Assembly: GCF_004362825.1 (NCBI RefSeq)
Contig: NZ_SNXZ01000002.1
Location: forward strand, 1-64,000
Origin: Labedaea rhizosphaerae
GTDB lineage: Bacteria > Actinomycetota > Actinomycetes > Mycobacteriales > Pseudonocardiaceae
Direction: 5' to 3'
Length of the DNA stretch: 64,000 nt
Shown: piece by piece, positions 34,049 to 42,411 of the stretch
How the letters are laid out: each line of letters begins with the position of its first letter
How positions within the stretch are numbered: position 1 is the stretch's first letter
The notes under the pieces: generated by a model
Told to the model about the DNA's origin: nothing
Seen by the model: the letters and a program-made list of their open reading frames with translations, nothing else
Database searches by the model: none
Translations under genes and position numbers: made by a program

Positions 34049-34063
34049 CGTGACATCTTCACG
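34049..34063. promoter_or_regulatory. Inverted repeat CGTGA-N5-TCACG in the pucR-maoC gap
   Basis: A short perfect inverted repeat lies in the 223-bp divergent gap between the PucR-like regulator and the MaoC-like hydratase. Its position fits an operator, but five-base arms can occur by chance. Confidence 0.3.
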
Positions 34064-34152
34064 TTATGGCTCGACCACGGAACGTGTCAACGCACGATGA
34101 CCGAATTGATAGCTGTGACAAGCGACCGGCAAGCACGTCGTCGACCGGCACA

Positions 34153-34998
34153 ATGACCGGCGTGATCGACCCGCGAACGGCCCTCGGCACCCCGCTTCCG
34201 GCCCGTCCGTACCGCTGGACGGAGTCGGAGGTGCTGCGCTACCACCTGGCGCTGGGCGCCGGGCCGGACAACCTGCGCTGGAGCTATGAGCGGAACCTGG
34301 TCGTGCTGCCGACGTTCCCGGCGCTCGCGCCGAGCGCGGGCATGTTCGACCCGCCGGCCCTACTGTTCCCGGGCGTGCATGTGGACCTGACGAGGGTGTT
34401 GCACGCGAGCCAGGAGGTCGAGCTGGGTGGGCCCATCCCCAGGAGTGGGACGGTCACGCTGCACCCGCGCGTCGTCGAGGTGTGGGACAAGGGCACCGCG
34501 GCCGTGCTGGTGCACGAGACGATCGCGACGAACACGGCCGGCGAGCAGGTTTTCCGGTCAAGGTCGACGTTGTACTGCAAGGGCGAAGGCGGTTTCGGCG
34601 GCGAACGCGGCCCGTCGACCCGACCTGAGCCGCTGCCGCCGCGGGCGGCGGATGCCGAGCTGACCGTGTCGACGCTGCCGCAGCAAGCCTTGCTGTACCG
34701 GCTGTGCGGTGACCGGAACCCGCTGCACGCCGACCCGGAGTTCGCCGCCGCGGCCGGGTTCGACCGCCCGATCCTGCACGGACTCGCGAGCTACGGGATG
34801 GTCACCATGGCGATCATGGACGCTCGAGGTCTGGACGACGTCCGATCGGTGACCGGGAGCTTCACCGGTGTGGTGTACCCCGGCGAGACGTTGCGGGTGC
34901 GGCTGTGGGTCGAGGACCAGCGGATCACTTACGCGGCAACGGTTCCCGATCGCGGGAATGCGGCCGTGCTCACCGGATCACTGGCCGGCCGCGCGTAA
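34153..34998 (+). CDS. MaoC-family (hydratase 2) dehydratase
   Basis: A 281-residue double hot-dog protein of the enoyl-CoA hydratase 2 / MaoC group. The C-terminal hot-dog carries the hydratase 2 motif GDRNPLHADPEFAAAAGF, then HGLASYGMV. The N-terminal hot-dog is degenerate, as expected (PALLFPGVHVDLTRVLH). Eukaryotic and mycobacterial relatives hydrate fatty or sterol enoyl-CoAs. Start ATG 34153 with a poor ribosome site; a longer frame from 34066 adds a basic leader. No fatty-acid genes are close. Confidence 0.85.
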   Translation: MTGVIDPRTALGTPLPARPYRWTESEVLRYHLALGAGPDNLRWSYERNLVVLPTFPALAPSAGMFDPPALLFPGVHVDLTRVLHASQEVELGGPIPRSGTVTLHPRVVEVWDKGTAAVLVHETIATNTAGEQVFRSRSTLYCKGEGGFGGERGPSTRPEPLPPRAADAELTVSTLPQQALLYRLCGDRNPLHADPEFAAAAGFDRPILHGLASYGMVTMAIMDARGLDDVRSVTGSFTGVVYPGETLRVRLWVEDQRITYAATVPDRGNAAVLTGSLAGRA

Positions 34999-35008
34999 CA
35001 CCGCGAGC

Positions 35009-35545
35009 TCAGCTCCATTCACCACGCAGGATCGAGTAGATCTGGTGATCACGCCAGGTGCCGTGCTGGAAGTTGCGGTGCCGCAGTACTCCCTCCAACT
35101 GGAAGCCGATGCGTTGCAACGATTTCTGTTCGGCGATGTTCTCGGCGTCGGTGATCGCCTCCAGGCGCTCGACCCTCGTGTAGCCGAAGAGGTGGGCCAC
35201 CAGCAGGCGTTGCGCGCGGGTGCCGAGGCCTTGGCCACGGTGCTCGGGTAGCAATCCGCAACCTATCTCGCGGACCATACTCGCCCCGTCCGCGCGGCCC
35301 GCGCGCCACGACACGATGCCGGCGATCGTGTCCTCGCCGTTCAGCACCACGGCAAGCACCGCCGACTGGGTGCCGATGTAGCCGTCCTCCTCCCAGCGCT
35401 TGCGGCGGGTGCGCACGTCCATGAACCCGGGCCACTCGTGCGCGCCAAGGGCGTCGATGTCGGTGCAGAGCCGGTCGAGGAACGGCAGGTCGTCCTCGGT
35501 GAAAGCCCGCAGGTGCAGGCGGTCGTCGCGTGGTGCGATCAGCAT
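35009..35545 (-). CDS. GNAT-family N-acetyltransferase (RimJ-like)
   Basis: A 178-residue acetyltransferase of the Acetyltransf_3 type. Core signatures: LRAFTEDDLPFLDRL, an acetyl-CoA pyrophosphate loop with LLPEHRGQGLGTRAQ (about residues 104-118), and IGFQLEGVLRH near the C-terminus, the pattern of RimJ/RimL and SpeG-like enzymes. The shorter start at 35545 is favoured because an upstream hairpin terminator (35573-35613) would otherwise overlap the coding region. The substrate is unknown. Same strand as, but 114 bp downstream of, the lipase. Confidence 0.88.
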   Translation of the reverse strand: MLIAPRDDRLHLRAFTEDDLPFLDRLCTDIDALGAHEWPGFMDVRTRRKRWEEDGYIGTQSAVLAVVLNGEDTIAGIVSWRAGRADGASMVREIGCGLLPEHRGQGLGTRAQRLLVAHLFGYTRVERLEAITDAENIAEQKSLQRIGFQLEGVLRHRNFQHGTWRDHQIYSILRGEWS

Positions 35546-35572
35546 GCCACCACTCAACCAGATTTCCCGAAG

Positions 35573-35613
35573 GGCTCCGGCCACGGTGTCGGCTGACGAC
35601 CGTGGCCGGAGCC
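35573..35613 (-). terminator. Hairpin terminator after the secreted lipase
   Basis: GGCTCCGGCCACGGT (35573-35587) and ACCGTGGCCGGAGCC (35599-35613) form a perfect 15-bp stem with an 11-base loop. It lies 46 bp past the lipase stop and ends just before the GNAT gene. Confidence 0.85.
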
Positions 35614-35659
35614 ACCCTCACCACTGGCGGGTGGCGAGGAACCTAGTACTCCAGCCGCA

Positions 35660-36889
35660 CTAGCAATCCGAGGTGACCGGCTTGCCCGCGACGCGGTCGG
35701 CGAGGAACTGCAAGGCACCCGGTCCACCCTGGACCTCACCGGTGATGTGGCCGCTGAACGGGATGCGCACCTTCTTCACCGTGCCCCCGTCCGCGCAGTA
35801 GTCCTTCAGCAGCCCGTCGGCCAGCGCGGCCGGGACGAACTCGTCCTGGAGCGCTTCGTAGTTGTAGTAAGGCATCCGCGGCGTGGCCTGGCCCGGGTTG
35901 TTGGTGTCGATGAGGAACCGCGCCTGCGGCGAGTCGATCGGATCGGCGATGGTCGTGTAGTTCTCGATGCGGTCGAACGGGTGCAGCACCGCGACGTCGA
36001 GGGTGCAGGCGTCCTCGTTGGTGGCGAAGAGCGCGCGGCCCCGGTCGTTGAGGATGCCGTAGACGCCCGACTCGGGGTACGCCCGCGCCAACCCGATCAC
36101 GCCGAGCAGCGCCAGCCCCGCGCCGAGGTTGCCGTTGTTGTGGCGCAGCATCGCGCCGAGTTCGGCGGGCACCCCACCGGCGGCGGCCCCGACCACGTTC
36201 AGCTCGGGTGCGTAACTCCCCTGCTGCTCCGCCGCCCACGTGGTCGCGAGGCCGCCGCCGGAGTATCCCCACAGCGTGATCTTCGTGTTCGGGTCGAGCC
36301 CGGCGGGCGCGTGGTGCAGCACCGCGCGCATGCCGTCGAGGACACCGTGCGCCGCTTGCGGTCCGGCGGCGAACTGCGAGTGCGGGCCTTCGTAGTCGGC
36401 GTAGACGATGGCGTACCCGCGCAGCAGCGCTTGGTACGACATGGAAACCTCGTAGGAACCCACGCCCGTCGGCGAGCCGATGCCGACCCGCAGCGTGTAG
36501 GACGGCTGGCAGCGCGTGGAAAGCGAGTCGTCGGCGATCTGGTACGACACCAGCGGCCGCGTGCCCGGCCCGGTCCACGACGTGTACGGCACGAGCACCG
36601 TCGCCGCCTCGGCCACCGGCGCGCCGTGGCCGTCGACCGACTTGTAGAGCACCTGGTACGCGTGCACCGGGATGGGCATCACATAAGCTAGCGCGGTGAT
36701 CTCGCGCGAGCGCAGCACCGTCCCGTTCGGACGCGAGCCGTAGTCCGCGGGCGGGACGTAGAACGGGTCCTGGTCCGGCGGCAGGATCACGGCGGAGCCG
36801 GACGAGTCGATCGCGGCCGACGCCGGCCCCGCCGAGACCACCCCCAGCGCCAGGCCGACCGCGACCAGCACCCCGACGAGCCGACGCAT
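35660..36889 (-). CDS. Secreted lipase (LIP family alpha/beta hydrolase)
   Basis: A roughly 409-residue secretory lipase. A signal peptide with a basic start, hydrophobic core and an ASA cleavage region covers about residues 1-27. The nucleophile elbow is WGYSGGGLA (Ser about 208), and the GHITGEV segment near the C-terminus supplies the His; an Asp around the DPIDSP or DEFVPA regions completes the triad. Cysteines near SLSTRCQP, DACTLD and the C-terminus may form disulfides. It is divergent from a TetR gene with a palindromic operator between them, so likely TetR-repressed. A hairpin terminator follows. Confidence 0.88.
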   Translation of the reverse strand: MRRLVGVLVAVGLALGVVSAGPASAAIDSSGSAVILPPDQDPFYVPPADYGSRPNGTVLRSREITALAYVMPIPVHAYQVLYKSVDGHGAPVAEAATVLVPYTSWTGPGTRPLVSYQIADDSLSTRCQPSYTLRVGIGSPTGVGSYEVSMSYQALLRGYAIVYADYEGPHSQFAAGPQAAHGVLDGMRAVLHHAPAGLDPNTKITLWGYSGGGLATTWAAEQQGSYAPELNVVGAAAGGVPAELGAMLRHNNGNLGAGLALLGVIGLARAYPESGVYGILNDRGRALFATNEDACTLDVAVLHPFDRIENYTTIADPIDSPQARFLIDTNNPGQATPRMPYYNYEALQDEFVPAALADGLLKDYCADGGTVKKVRIPFSGHITGEVQGGPGALQFLADRVAGKPVTSDC

Positions 36890-36939
36890 CACGCTCTCCC
36901 TCCACCGGGCTCAACGATGTGACGGACGTTACCGCACAG

Positions 36940-36968
36940 TTGGAAGGTTTTCCAAGAACTTCTTCCAA
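36940..36968. promoter_or_regulatory. TetR operator in the lipase-tetR gap
   Basis: TTGGAA-GGTT-TTCCAA (36940-36955) is a perfect 16-bp palindrome, followed at once by AAGAA-C-TTCTT (36954-36964). The outer segments TTGGAAG (36940-36946) and CTTCCAA (36962-36968) also match, giving nested symmetry that could hold two dimers. It lies 28 bp before the tetR start. Confidence 0.72.
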
Positions 36969-36995
36969 ATCGACAAGGTGGCTACGGTGTGGGTC

Positions 36996-37622
36996 ATGCC
37001 GTCCCCCCAGAAGGGCCGCCACCGCCGCGAGTTGCTGTTGCGCGCCACGATCGAGGTGGTCGCCGAGCGCGGCGTCGCGGGCGTCACCCACCGCGCGGTC
37101 ACCGAGCGGGCCGGGGTGCCGCTGGCCACCGCGAGCTACTACTTCTCGTCCATCGACGAACTCGTCTACGAGGCGTTGAAACAGTTCGCCGAGCAACGGA
37201 TGCGGTTGCTCGTGGACGCGGTCGGCTCGGCCCTCGACCAAGGCGGCACGATCGGCGAAGCCCTGCAGGCGTTGCTGTTCGCGATGAGCGAGCTGCCGCT
37301 GACCGACCGGATGGCGTTCTACGAGATCCTCTGCAACGCACCGCGCACCAAGGAGATCGCCGAGCCCGCGCGCAGCACGATCGACCGCTACACGCAGGTT
37401 GTCACCGAGGCCATGACCGGGCTCGACCTGCCGCAGGACAAGGTGCAGACGCAGGCGTTGCTGGCGCTGGGCATCGGGTACGGCATGCTGCGCCTGGCCC
37501 ATCCGGACTTCGACAACCCGCAGTGGCTGTTCGAGGCCATGCGCGACCTCCACATCGGTCGCAGCGTGGTGCGCGACGAACCGGAACGAGCCAAGGACCT
37601 GTTGGACCGCCCGGCAAAATGA
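36996..37622 (+). CDS. TetR-family transcriptional regulator
   Basis: A 208-residue regulator. HTH: ATIEVVAERGVAGVTHRAVTERAGVPLATASYYFSS, in parts (about residues 15-55), followed by a C-terminal ligand-binding helical domain with TetR_C/SACE-like SIDELVYEAL. The shorter start at ATG 36996 is chosen; an upstream ATG at 36978 would run into the operator. It is divergent from a secreted lipase, with a strong inverted repeat in between. It probably represses itself and the lipase. Confidence 0.9.
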   Translation: MPSPQKGRHRRELLLRATIEVVAERGVAGVTHRAVTERAGVPLATASYYFSSIDELVYEALKQFAEQRMRLLVDAVGSALDQGGTIGEALQALLFAMSELPLTDRMAFYEILCNAPRTKEIAEPARSTIDRYTQVVTEAMTGLDLPQDKVQTQALLALGIGYGMLRLAHPDFDNPQWLFEAMRDLHIGRSVVRDEPERAKDLLDRPAK

Positions 37623-37661
37623 GGCGACAGCCACCCGCGTGACCAGCCACCATCACCTGGC

Positions 37662-38885
37662 ATGCGCGAGTGGCTGAGGGCGACGGCGGGTGGCATGCCC
37701 CGCCGGTTCTGGCTGCTCTGGACCGCGAATCTGATCAACCGCTGCGGCAACGTCGTCTTCATCGTCCTGACCTTCTTCCTCAGCGCCGAACGCCACCTGA
37801 GCGCCCACGAAGTCGGCCTGGTCGTCGGTCTGATGGGCGCGGGTGGCGCGCTCGGCGTGCTGCTCGGCGGCACGCTGGCCGACCGGTGGGGACGCAGGCG
37901 GACGCTGTTGCTCGCCCAGTGCGCGAGCGCGGCCGCGTTGCTGGTCCTGGGCGTGGTCAGCACGGTGCCGATGATCGCCGCGGTCGGCTTGGTCGTCGGC
38001 ACCGCGCAGAGCCTCGCGCGGCCCGCCTTCGCCGCGACCACCGTCGACCTCGTGGCGCCGCACGACCGGACACGGGCGTTCAGCTTGACCGTGTGGAGCA
38101 ACAACCTCGCCTTCGTCGTCGCGGCGGTGCTCGCGGGCTGGCTCGCCTCGGTCGACTACCGGCTGGTGTTCCTCGGCGACGCCGCCACCGCGCTCGTGTC
38201 CGGGCTGATCGTCTTCCGCCGCGTCGGCGAGACGCGGCCCGAACCGGTCGACGACCCGCCGGCGAGCGCGGGCTCGCCGTGGCGCGACGGCCTCTTCCTG
38301 GTCCTGTGCGCGCTGATCTCGCTGACCTTCCTGGTGATCATGCAGTTCGCCTCGACGCTGCCGCTGTCCATGGCTCGCGACGGGCTCGGCGCGGCCGGGT
38401 ACGGCGCGATCATGTCCGTGAACGCCGTGGTGATCATCGTCGCGCAGCCGTTCGTGCCGCGCCTGTTGCGTGGCCGCGACCTCACGCACCTGCTCGCGGC
38501 GGCGACCGTCGTGCTCGGCATCGGGTTCGGGCTCACCGCCGTCACGCACACGGCGCTCGGCTACGCGGTGACGGTGCTCGTCTGGGCCATCGGGGAGACG
38601 CTGCTCGCCCCCGGCTACTCGACGCTGGTCGCCGACATGTCCCCGGACGGCGCCCGCGGCCGCTACCAGGGCGCGTTCTCGCTCGGGATCGCCGGGTCGA
38701 CCATCGCGGCCCCGATCGCGGGCACCGCCGTGCTCGACGCGTTCGGCGGCCCGGCACTGTGGCTCGGCTGCCTCGCGCTGGCGTTCGTGATCGCCGCCGG
38801 CTACTTCGTCGCTCGCCCGGCCTGGGCACGACGGCTGACTCAGACTGAACGGGAGGACACCAGCGCGGCGTACAAAGGATCGTGA
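37662..38885 (+). CDS. MFS transporter (drug/multi-substrate type)
   Basis: A 407-residue protein with about 12 membrane segments. The MFS motif A, GGTLADRWGRRRTLL (about residues 69-83), is at the loop between helices 2 and 3. DHA1-type proteins of this length export drugs or metabolites. Starts ATG 37662; stop overlaps the next start (GTGATG). It leads a four-gene run with an RseB-like protein and an ABC pair, so it may be linked to an export or envelope-stress system. Confidence 0.87.
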   Translation: MREWLRATAGGMPRRFWLLWTANLINRCGNVVFIVLTFFLSAERHLSAHEVGLVVGLMGAGGALGVLLGGTLADRWGRRRTLLLAQCASAAALLVLGVVSTVPMIAAVGLVVGTAQSLARPAFAATTVDLVAPHDRTRAFSLTVWSNNLAFVVAAVLAGWLASVDYRLVFLGDAATALVSGLIVFRRVGETRPEPVDDPPASAGSPWRDGLFLVLCALISLTFLVIMQFASTLPLSMARDGLGAAGYGAIMSVNAVVIIVAQPFVPRLLRGRDLTHLLAAATVVLGIGFGLTAVTHTALGYAVTVLVWAIGETLLAPGYSTLVADMSPDGARGRYQGAFSLGIAGSTIAAPIAGTAVLDAFGGPALWLGCLALAFVIAAGYFVARPAWARRLTQTEREDTSAAYKGS

Positions 38886-40021
38886 TGGCGGCAAGGGTGG
38901 TACGGCGGGCGGCGCAGCGCCGGTGGGCGCTGGTCGTGGTGCTGGCCGCCGTGCTGGTGTCGATCCCGGCCGTGGTGACCGCGCTCTCCGGCCAAGCCAC
39001 CGCCAAGGCCGATCCGGCCGCTTTGCGCGCGCTTGTCGCCCGGTCGGCGTCGGTGCCCTACCAGGGTTACGTGGAGAGCACCGGCAGCATGGGCGTGCCC
39101 GACCTGCCCCGCCTGGCCGACCTGTCGTCGTTGTTGTCGGGCACCACCCGCACCCGGGTCTGGTACCGCAACCCGTCGAGCTACCGCTACGCCGTGCTGA
39201 CCATCGCCGGGGAGCGCGACGTCTACCACGGTGCGCTGGGCGAAACGACGTGGGATTACGAGTCCGACATGCTCACCGAGGTCGTCGGCGAGGCGCCGTT
39301 GCGGGTGCCGCGCGCGGGCGACCTGCTGCCACCGGAACTGGCCCGCCGGATCATCTCCGCCACGGCCACCGACCCGGTCACGCCGCTGCCTCCACGCGTG
39401 GTCGCGGGGGTGGACGCCGCCGGGTTCCGGCTGGTCCCCGCCGATCCCGACACCACCGTCGGCGCCGTCGACATCTGGGCCGACCCGGCGAGCGGGCTGC
39501 CGGTGCGCGTGGAGGTCGGCGCCAAGGGGAAGACCCGGCCGATCATGGTCACCCAGTTCCTGGAGCTGGACCGCGCCGCGCCACCCACGAGCGTCACCCG
39601 GCCGCAGCGCTCCCCCGGCGCCGGCTACACGATCGTCTCCGTGGAGGACCTCGCCGGCGTGCTCGGCGCGTTCTCCCGGTTCCCGCAGCAGCCGGTGCTG
39701 GCCGGGCGCGTGCTGCGCCAGACGGAGGTCGGCGGCGTGCACGGCGTCGGGCTCTACGGCACCGGGCTCGCCTCGTTCGTCGTCGCCGCGGTGCCCCGCT
39801 CGATAGGTGACCCGCTCTCGGAGTCGGCCACACAGGCCGGCGCCGCCAAGGGCGAGGTCACCGACGGCACCGCGTTGACGCTGAGCATCCCGCCGCTGAC
39901 CATGGTGATCGCCCGCAGCACGCTCACCCGCCGCTACTTCCTGCTCGCCGGCCTGATCGACGCCCGCGTACTGCGCGACGCGGCCGGGCAGCTGACCTCG
40001 CTGCTGCGGGGTCGCCGGTGA
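38885..40021 (+). CDS. LolA/RseB-like extracytoplasmic protein
   Basis: A 378-residue protein with one N-terminal membrane anchor (about residues 12-34) followed by an exported domain of LolA/LppX or RseB-like type: regions with SVPYQGYVESTGSMG, RTRVWYRNPSSYRYAVL and TWDYESDML are consistent with a beta-rich lipid-binding half-barrel. The rest carries a C-terminal conserved region ending with a basic tail. Start ATG 38885, immediately behind GTG 38882. It overlaps the ABC ATPase gene by four bases. A role as periplasmic partner or substrate chaperone of the ABC system is inferred. Confidence 0.75.
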   Translation: MAARVVRRAAQRRWALVVVLAAVLVSIPAVVTALSGQATAKADPAALRALVARSASVPYQGYVESTGSMGVPDLPRLADLSSLLSGTTRTRVWYRNPSSYRYAVLTIAGERDVYHGALGETTWDYESDMLTEVVGEAPLRVPRAGDLLPPELARRIISATATDPVTPLPPRVVAGVDAAGFRLVPADPDTTVGAVDIWADPASGLPVRVEVGAKGKTRPIMVTQFLELDRAAPPTSVTRPQRSPGAGYTIVSVEDLAGVLGAFSRFPQQPVLAGRVLRQTEVGGVHGVGLYGTGLASFVVAAVPRSIGDPLSESATQAGAAKGEVTDGTALTLSIPPLTMVIARSTLTRRYFLLAGLIDARVLRDAAGQLTSLLRGRR

Positions 40022-40947
40022 TCAAAACCCACGGCCTGACGAAGCGCTATGGCCGGACCCTGGCCGTCGACGGCGTCGACCTGGACGTACGGCCCGGCGA
40101 CCGGTACGGGTTCCTCGGCCCGAACGGCTCGGGCAAGACGACGATGGTGCGGATGCTGCTCGGCTTGGTCTATGCCACCAGCGGCGAGATCGAGGTGCTC
40201 GGCGAGCCGGTGCCCAGGCGGGTGCACCGCGTGCTGCCCCGCATCGGCGCACTGGTCGAGGGTCCGGCCGCCTACCCGCACCTGTCCGGACGGCGGAACC
40301 TGAAGCTGCTCGACGCCGCCGGGCCGGGCGGGCCCCGGCGCACCCGAAAGTCGCGGGTCGAGGACGCGCTGGCCGCCGTCGGGTTGTCCGGAGTGGACAG
40401 CCGGCCGGTCCGGGCGTACTCGCTGGGCATGCGCCAGCGGCTCGGTCTCGCCTCGGCCCTGCTGCGCAAGCCGGAGCTGCTGATCCTCGACGAGCCGACC
40501 AACGGCCTCGACCCGCGGGGCATCCACGAGATCCGCGACCTGCTGATCCAGCTGAACGAGGCGGGCACGACCGTGTTCCTGTCCAGCCACCTGCTCGCCG
40601 AGGTGGAGCAGCTGTGCACGCGCGTCGGCGTGGTGGACAAGGGCAAGCTCGTCCTGCAGGACGAGCTGACGGCCGTGCGGACGCCGACCGGGCGCGTGCT
40701 GGTCGACAGCCCCGACCCAGCGGCCGCCGTGGCCCTGCTGGACGGCCGCCTGGAACACCGCGACGGCTCACGGCTCGTGGTCCGCCACGACGACCCGGCC
40801 GCGCTCAACGCGCAGTTGGTCGGTGGCGGGGTGCGTGTCGCGGGGATCACCGAGCAGCGCCGCACCCTCGAGGAGGTCGTACTCGAGGTGACCACCTCAA
40901 GCGCCGACCGGATCGACGGTGCGTCAAGACCGGGGGCGGCCCCGTGA
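40018..40947 (+). CDS. ABC transporter ATP-binding protein (drug-type)
   Basis: A 309-residue ABC ATPase. Walker A GPNGSGKTT (about residues 37-45), signature YSLGMRQRL, Walker B LLILDEPTN, and a switch His in SSHLLAEVE. The arrangement, including a C-terminal extension beyond residue 210, is typical of the DrrA/CcmA class that works with a separate permease. GTG start inside the upstream stop. It is followed with a 4-bp overlap by its permease. Confidence 0.95.
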   Translation: MIKTHGLTKRYGRTLAVDGVDLDVRPGDRYGFLGPNGSGKTTMVRMLLGLVYATSGEIEVLGEPVPRRVHRVLPRIGALVEGPAAYPHLSGRRNLKLLDAAGPGGPRRTRKSRVEDALAAVGLSGVDSRPVRAYSLGMRQRLGLASALLRKPELLILDEPTNGLDPRGIHEIRDLLIQLNEAGTTVFLSSHLLAEVEQLCTRVGVVDKGKLVLQDELTAVRTPTGRVLVDSPDPAAAVALLDGRLEHRDGSRLVVRHDDPAALNAQLVGGGVRVAGITEQRRTLEEVVLEVTTSSADRIDGASRPGAAP

Positions 40948-41771
40948 TCGGCGTCGAACTGCGCAAGCTGATGCTGCGCCCACGCAACTGGCTGACGCTG
41001 CTCCTGTTGTGCCTGTTGCCGTTCATCGTCGCGGTGTTCCTGTCGGTCTCGCAGCTCGCGCCGCCGCCGGGCCAGGGTGGCGCGTTCCTCTCCGCCGTGC
41101 TCAGCAACGGGGAGCTGTACCCGGCGGCCGCGCTGGCCATGGTGCTGCCGATCTTCCTGCCGCTGTCGGTCGCCGTGACCGCGGGCGACTCCATCGCCGG
41201 CGAGGCGGGCACCGGAACCCTGCGCTACCTGTTGATCCGCCCGGTCGGCCGGGTCCGGCTGCTGATCGCGAAGCTGGTGGCGCTCGCGGTGTTCGTGGTC
41301 GTCGCCATCGTGCTGGTGGCCGTGACGGCACTGATCACCGGCGTCACGCTCTTCGGCGGCGGCGCCGAGGCGGTCGGCCAGCCCGGCGCCGTGACGTCGT
41401 TGTCCGGCGCGGCGCTCAGCTCCGACGACCTGGCGTTGCGCCTGCTCGCCGCGATCGGCTACATCGTGGTGTCGATGCTCGGGTTCGGGGTGATCGCGTT
41501 GTTCGCGTCCACGTTCACCGAGTCCTCGCTGGGCGCCGCGTTGATCGCGCTCGCCGTGCTGATCACCAGTTCCGTGCTGGAAACCCTCGACGCCGCCACG
41601 CCGGTCAAGCCGTACCTGCCGACGCACTACTGGCTGGCCTGGATCGACTTCTTCCGCGACCCGGTCTTCTGGCGCAGCATCGACTCCGGGTTGCTGTTGC
41701 AGGCCGGGTACATCGTGGTGCTGTTCGCCGCGTCGTGGGCCAACTTCGCCACCAAGGACATCACGAGCTGA
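40944..41771 (+). CDS. ABC-2-type permease
   Basis: A 275-residue permease with six membrane segments (about 18-40, 60-80, 100-125, 140-165, 180-200, 240-262). The amphipathic N-terminal helix VELRKLMLRPRNW, the cytoplasmic AGEAGTGTLRYLLIRPVGR and the following loop are typical coupling elements of ABC-2 transporters. Starts with GTG in the ATPase stop. Its 3' end overlaps the convergent VC0807-like gene by 11 bp. Probable exporter; the substrate is not apparent. Confidence 0.9.
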   Translation: MIGVELRKLMLRPRNWLTLLLLCLLPFIVAVFLSVSQLAPPPGQGGAFLSAVLSNGELYPAAALAMVLPIFLPLSVAVTAGDSIAGEAGTGTLRYLLIRPVGRVRLLIAKLVALAVFVVVAIVLVAVTALITGVTLFGGGAEAVGQPGAVTSLSGAALSSDDLALRLLAAIGYIVVSMLGFGVIALFASTFTESSLGAALIALAVLITSSVLETLDAATPVKPYLPTHYWLAWIDFFRDPVFWRSIDSGLLLQAGYIVVLFAASWANFATKDITS

Positions 41772-42411
41772 CGTGCTCGCGGTGGCGCAGCAGTTCCGGG
41801 CGCACCGACCGCATCCGCAGCCGGGTGAACACGATGGCGAGCACCAGCAACGCGAGCAACGGCACCTGCGACAGCACCAGCGAGTCGTTGATCTGGTCCG
41901 GCGTGAACCGGTAGACGATGACCACCCGCAACACCGCGTCGAGCAGGAACGCCACGCCCCAGACCGCCGTCACCGACCGCAGGGCCGACCGGAACCGGGG
42001 CGACTGGTCGAAAGCCCGTTCGTACGCGGCCACGAGCGTCGGATCACCCTTGGTGGCGAACGGTTTTCCCGACTCGTAGGCCAGCGGCTTGGCCAGCCGC
42101 AGCGTGCCCAGTGCCCACAACCCGCCGACGGCGACGTAGAAGGCGGGTTTGAGCAGGAGCACCCGCGGATCGCGGCTGACGAACAGCAGCACCACCGACA
42201 GCGCCACCTCGAAGACCACGAGCAGGCCGAACGAGTCCAACCGGCCGCGGCGCACGGTGTTGACGATCGCGTTGACCATCGTGGCGAGCCCGCCGATCGT
42301 CAACGCCCAGAAGGCGCTGAGGCCAAACACGGTGTGCAGCAGGAAATACCCGCCGATCGGGATGATCAGGTCCAGCAGGAAGGGCAGCAGCGCCTTCACC
42401 CGGTCGTTCAT
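41761..42411 (-). CDS. VC0807-like membrane protein
   Basis: A 216-residue membrane protein of the VC0807 type with about six hydrophobic segments and a soluble middle loop (SGKPFATKGDPTLVAAYERAFDQ region, in parts). Family function unknown. It starts in the stop of the FAD-monooxygenase gene (ATGA overlap), so it is the third gene of a MarR-controlled operon. The last 11 bp are antisense to the ABC permease. Confidence 0.78.
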   Translation of the reverse strand: MNDRVKALLPFLLDLIIPIGGYFLLHTVFGLSAFWALTIGGLATMVNAIVNTVRRGRLDSFGLLVVFEVALSVVLLFVSRDPRVLLLKPAFYVAVGGLWALGTLRLAKPLAYESGKPFATKGDPTLVAAYERAFDQSPRFRSALRSVTAVWGVAFLLDAVLRVVIVYRFTPDQINDSLVLSQVPLLALLVLAIVFTRLRMRSVRPELLRHREHVSS

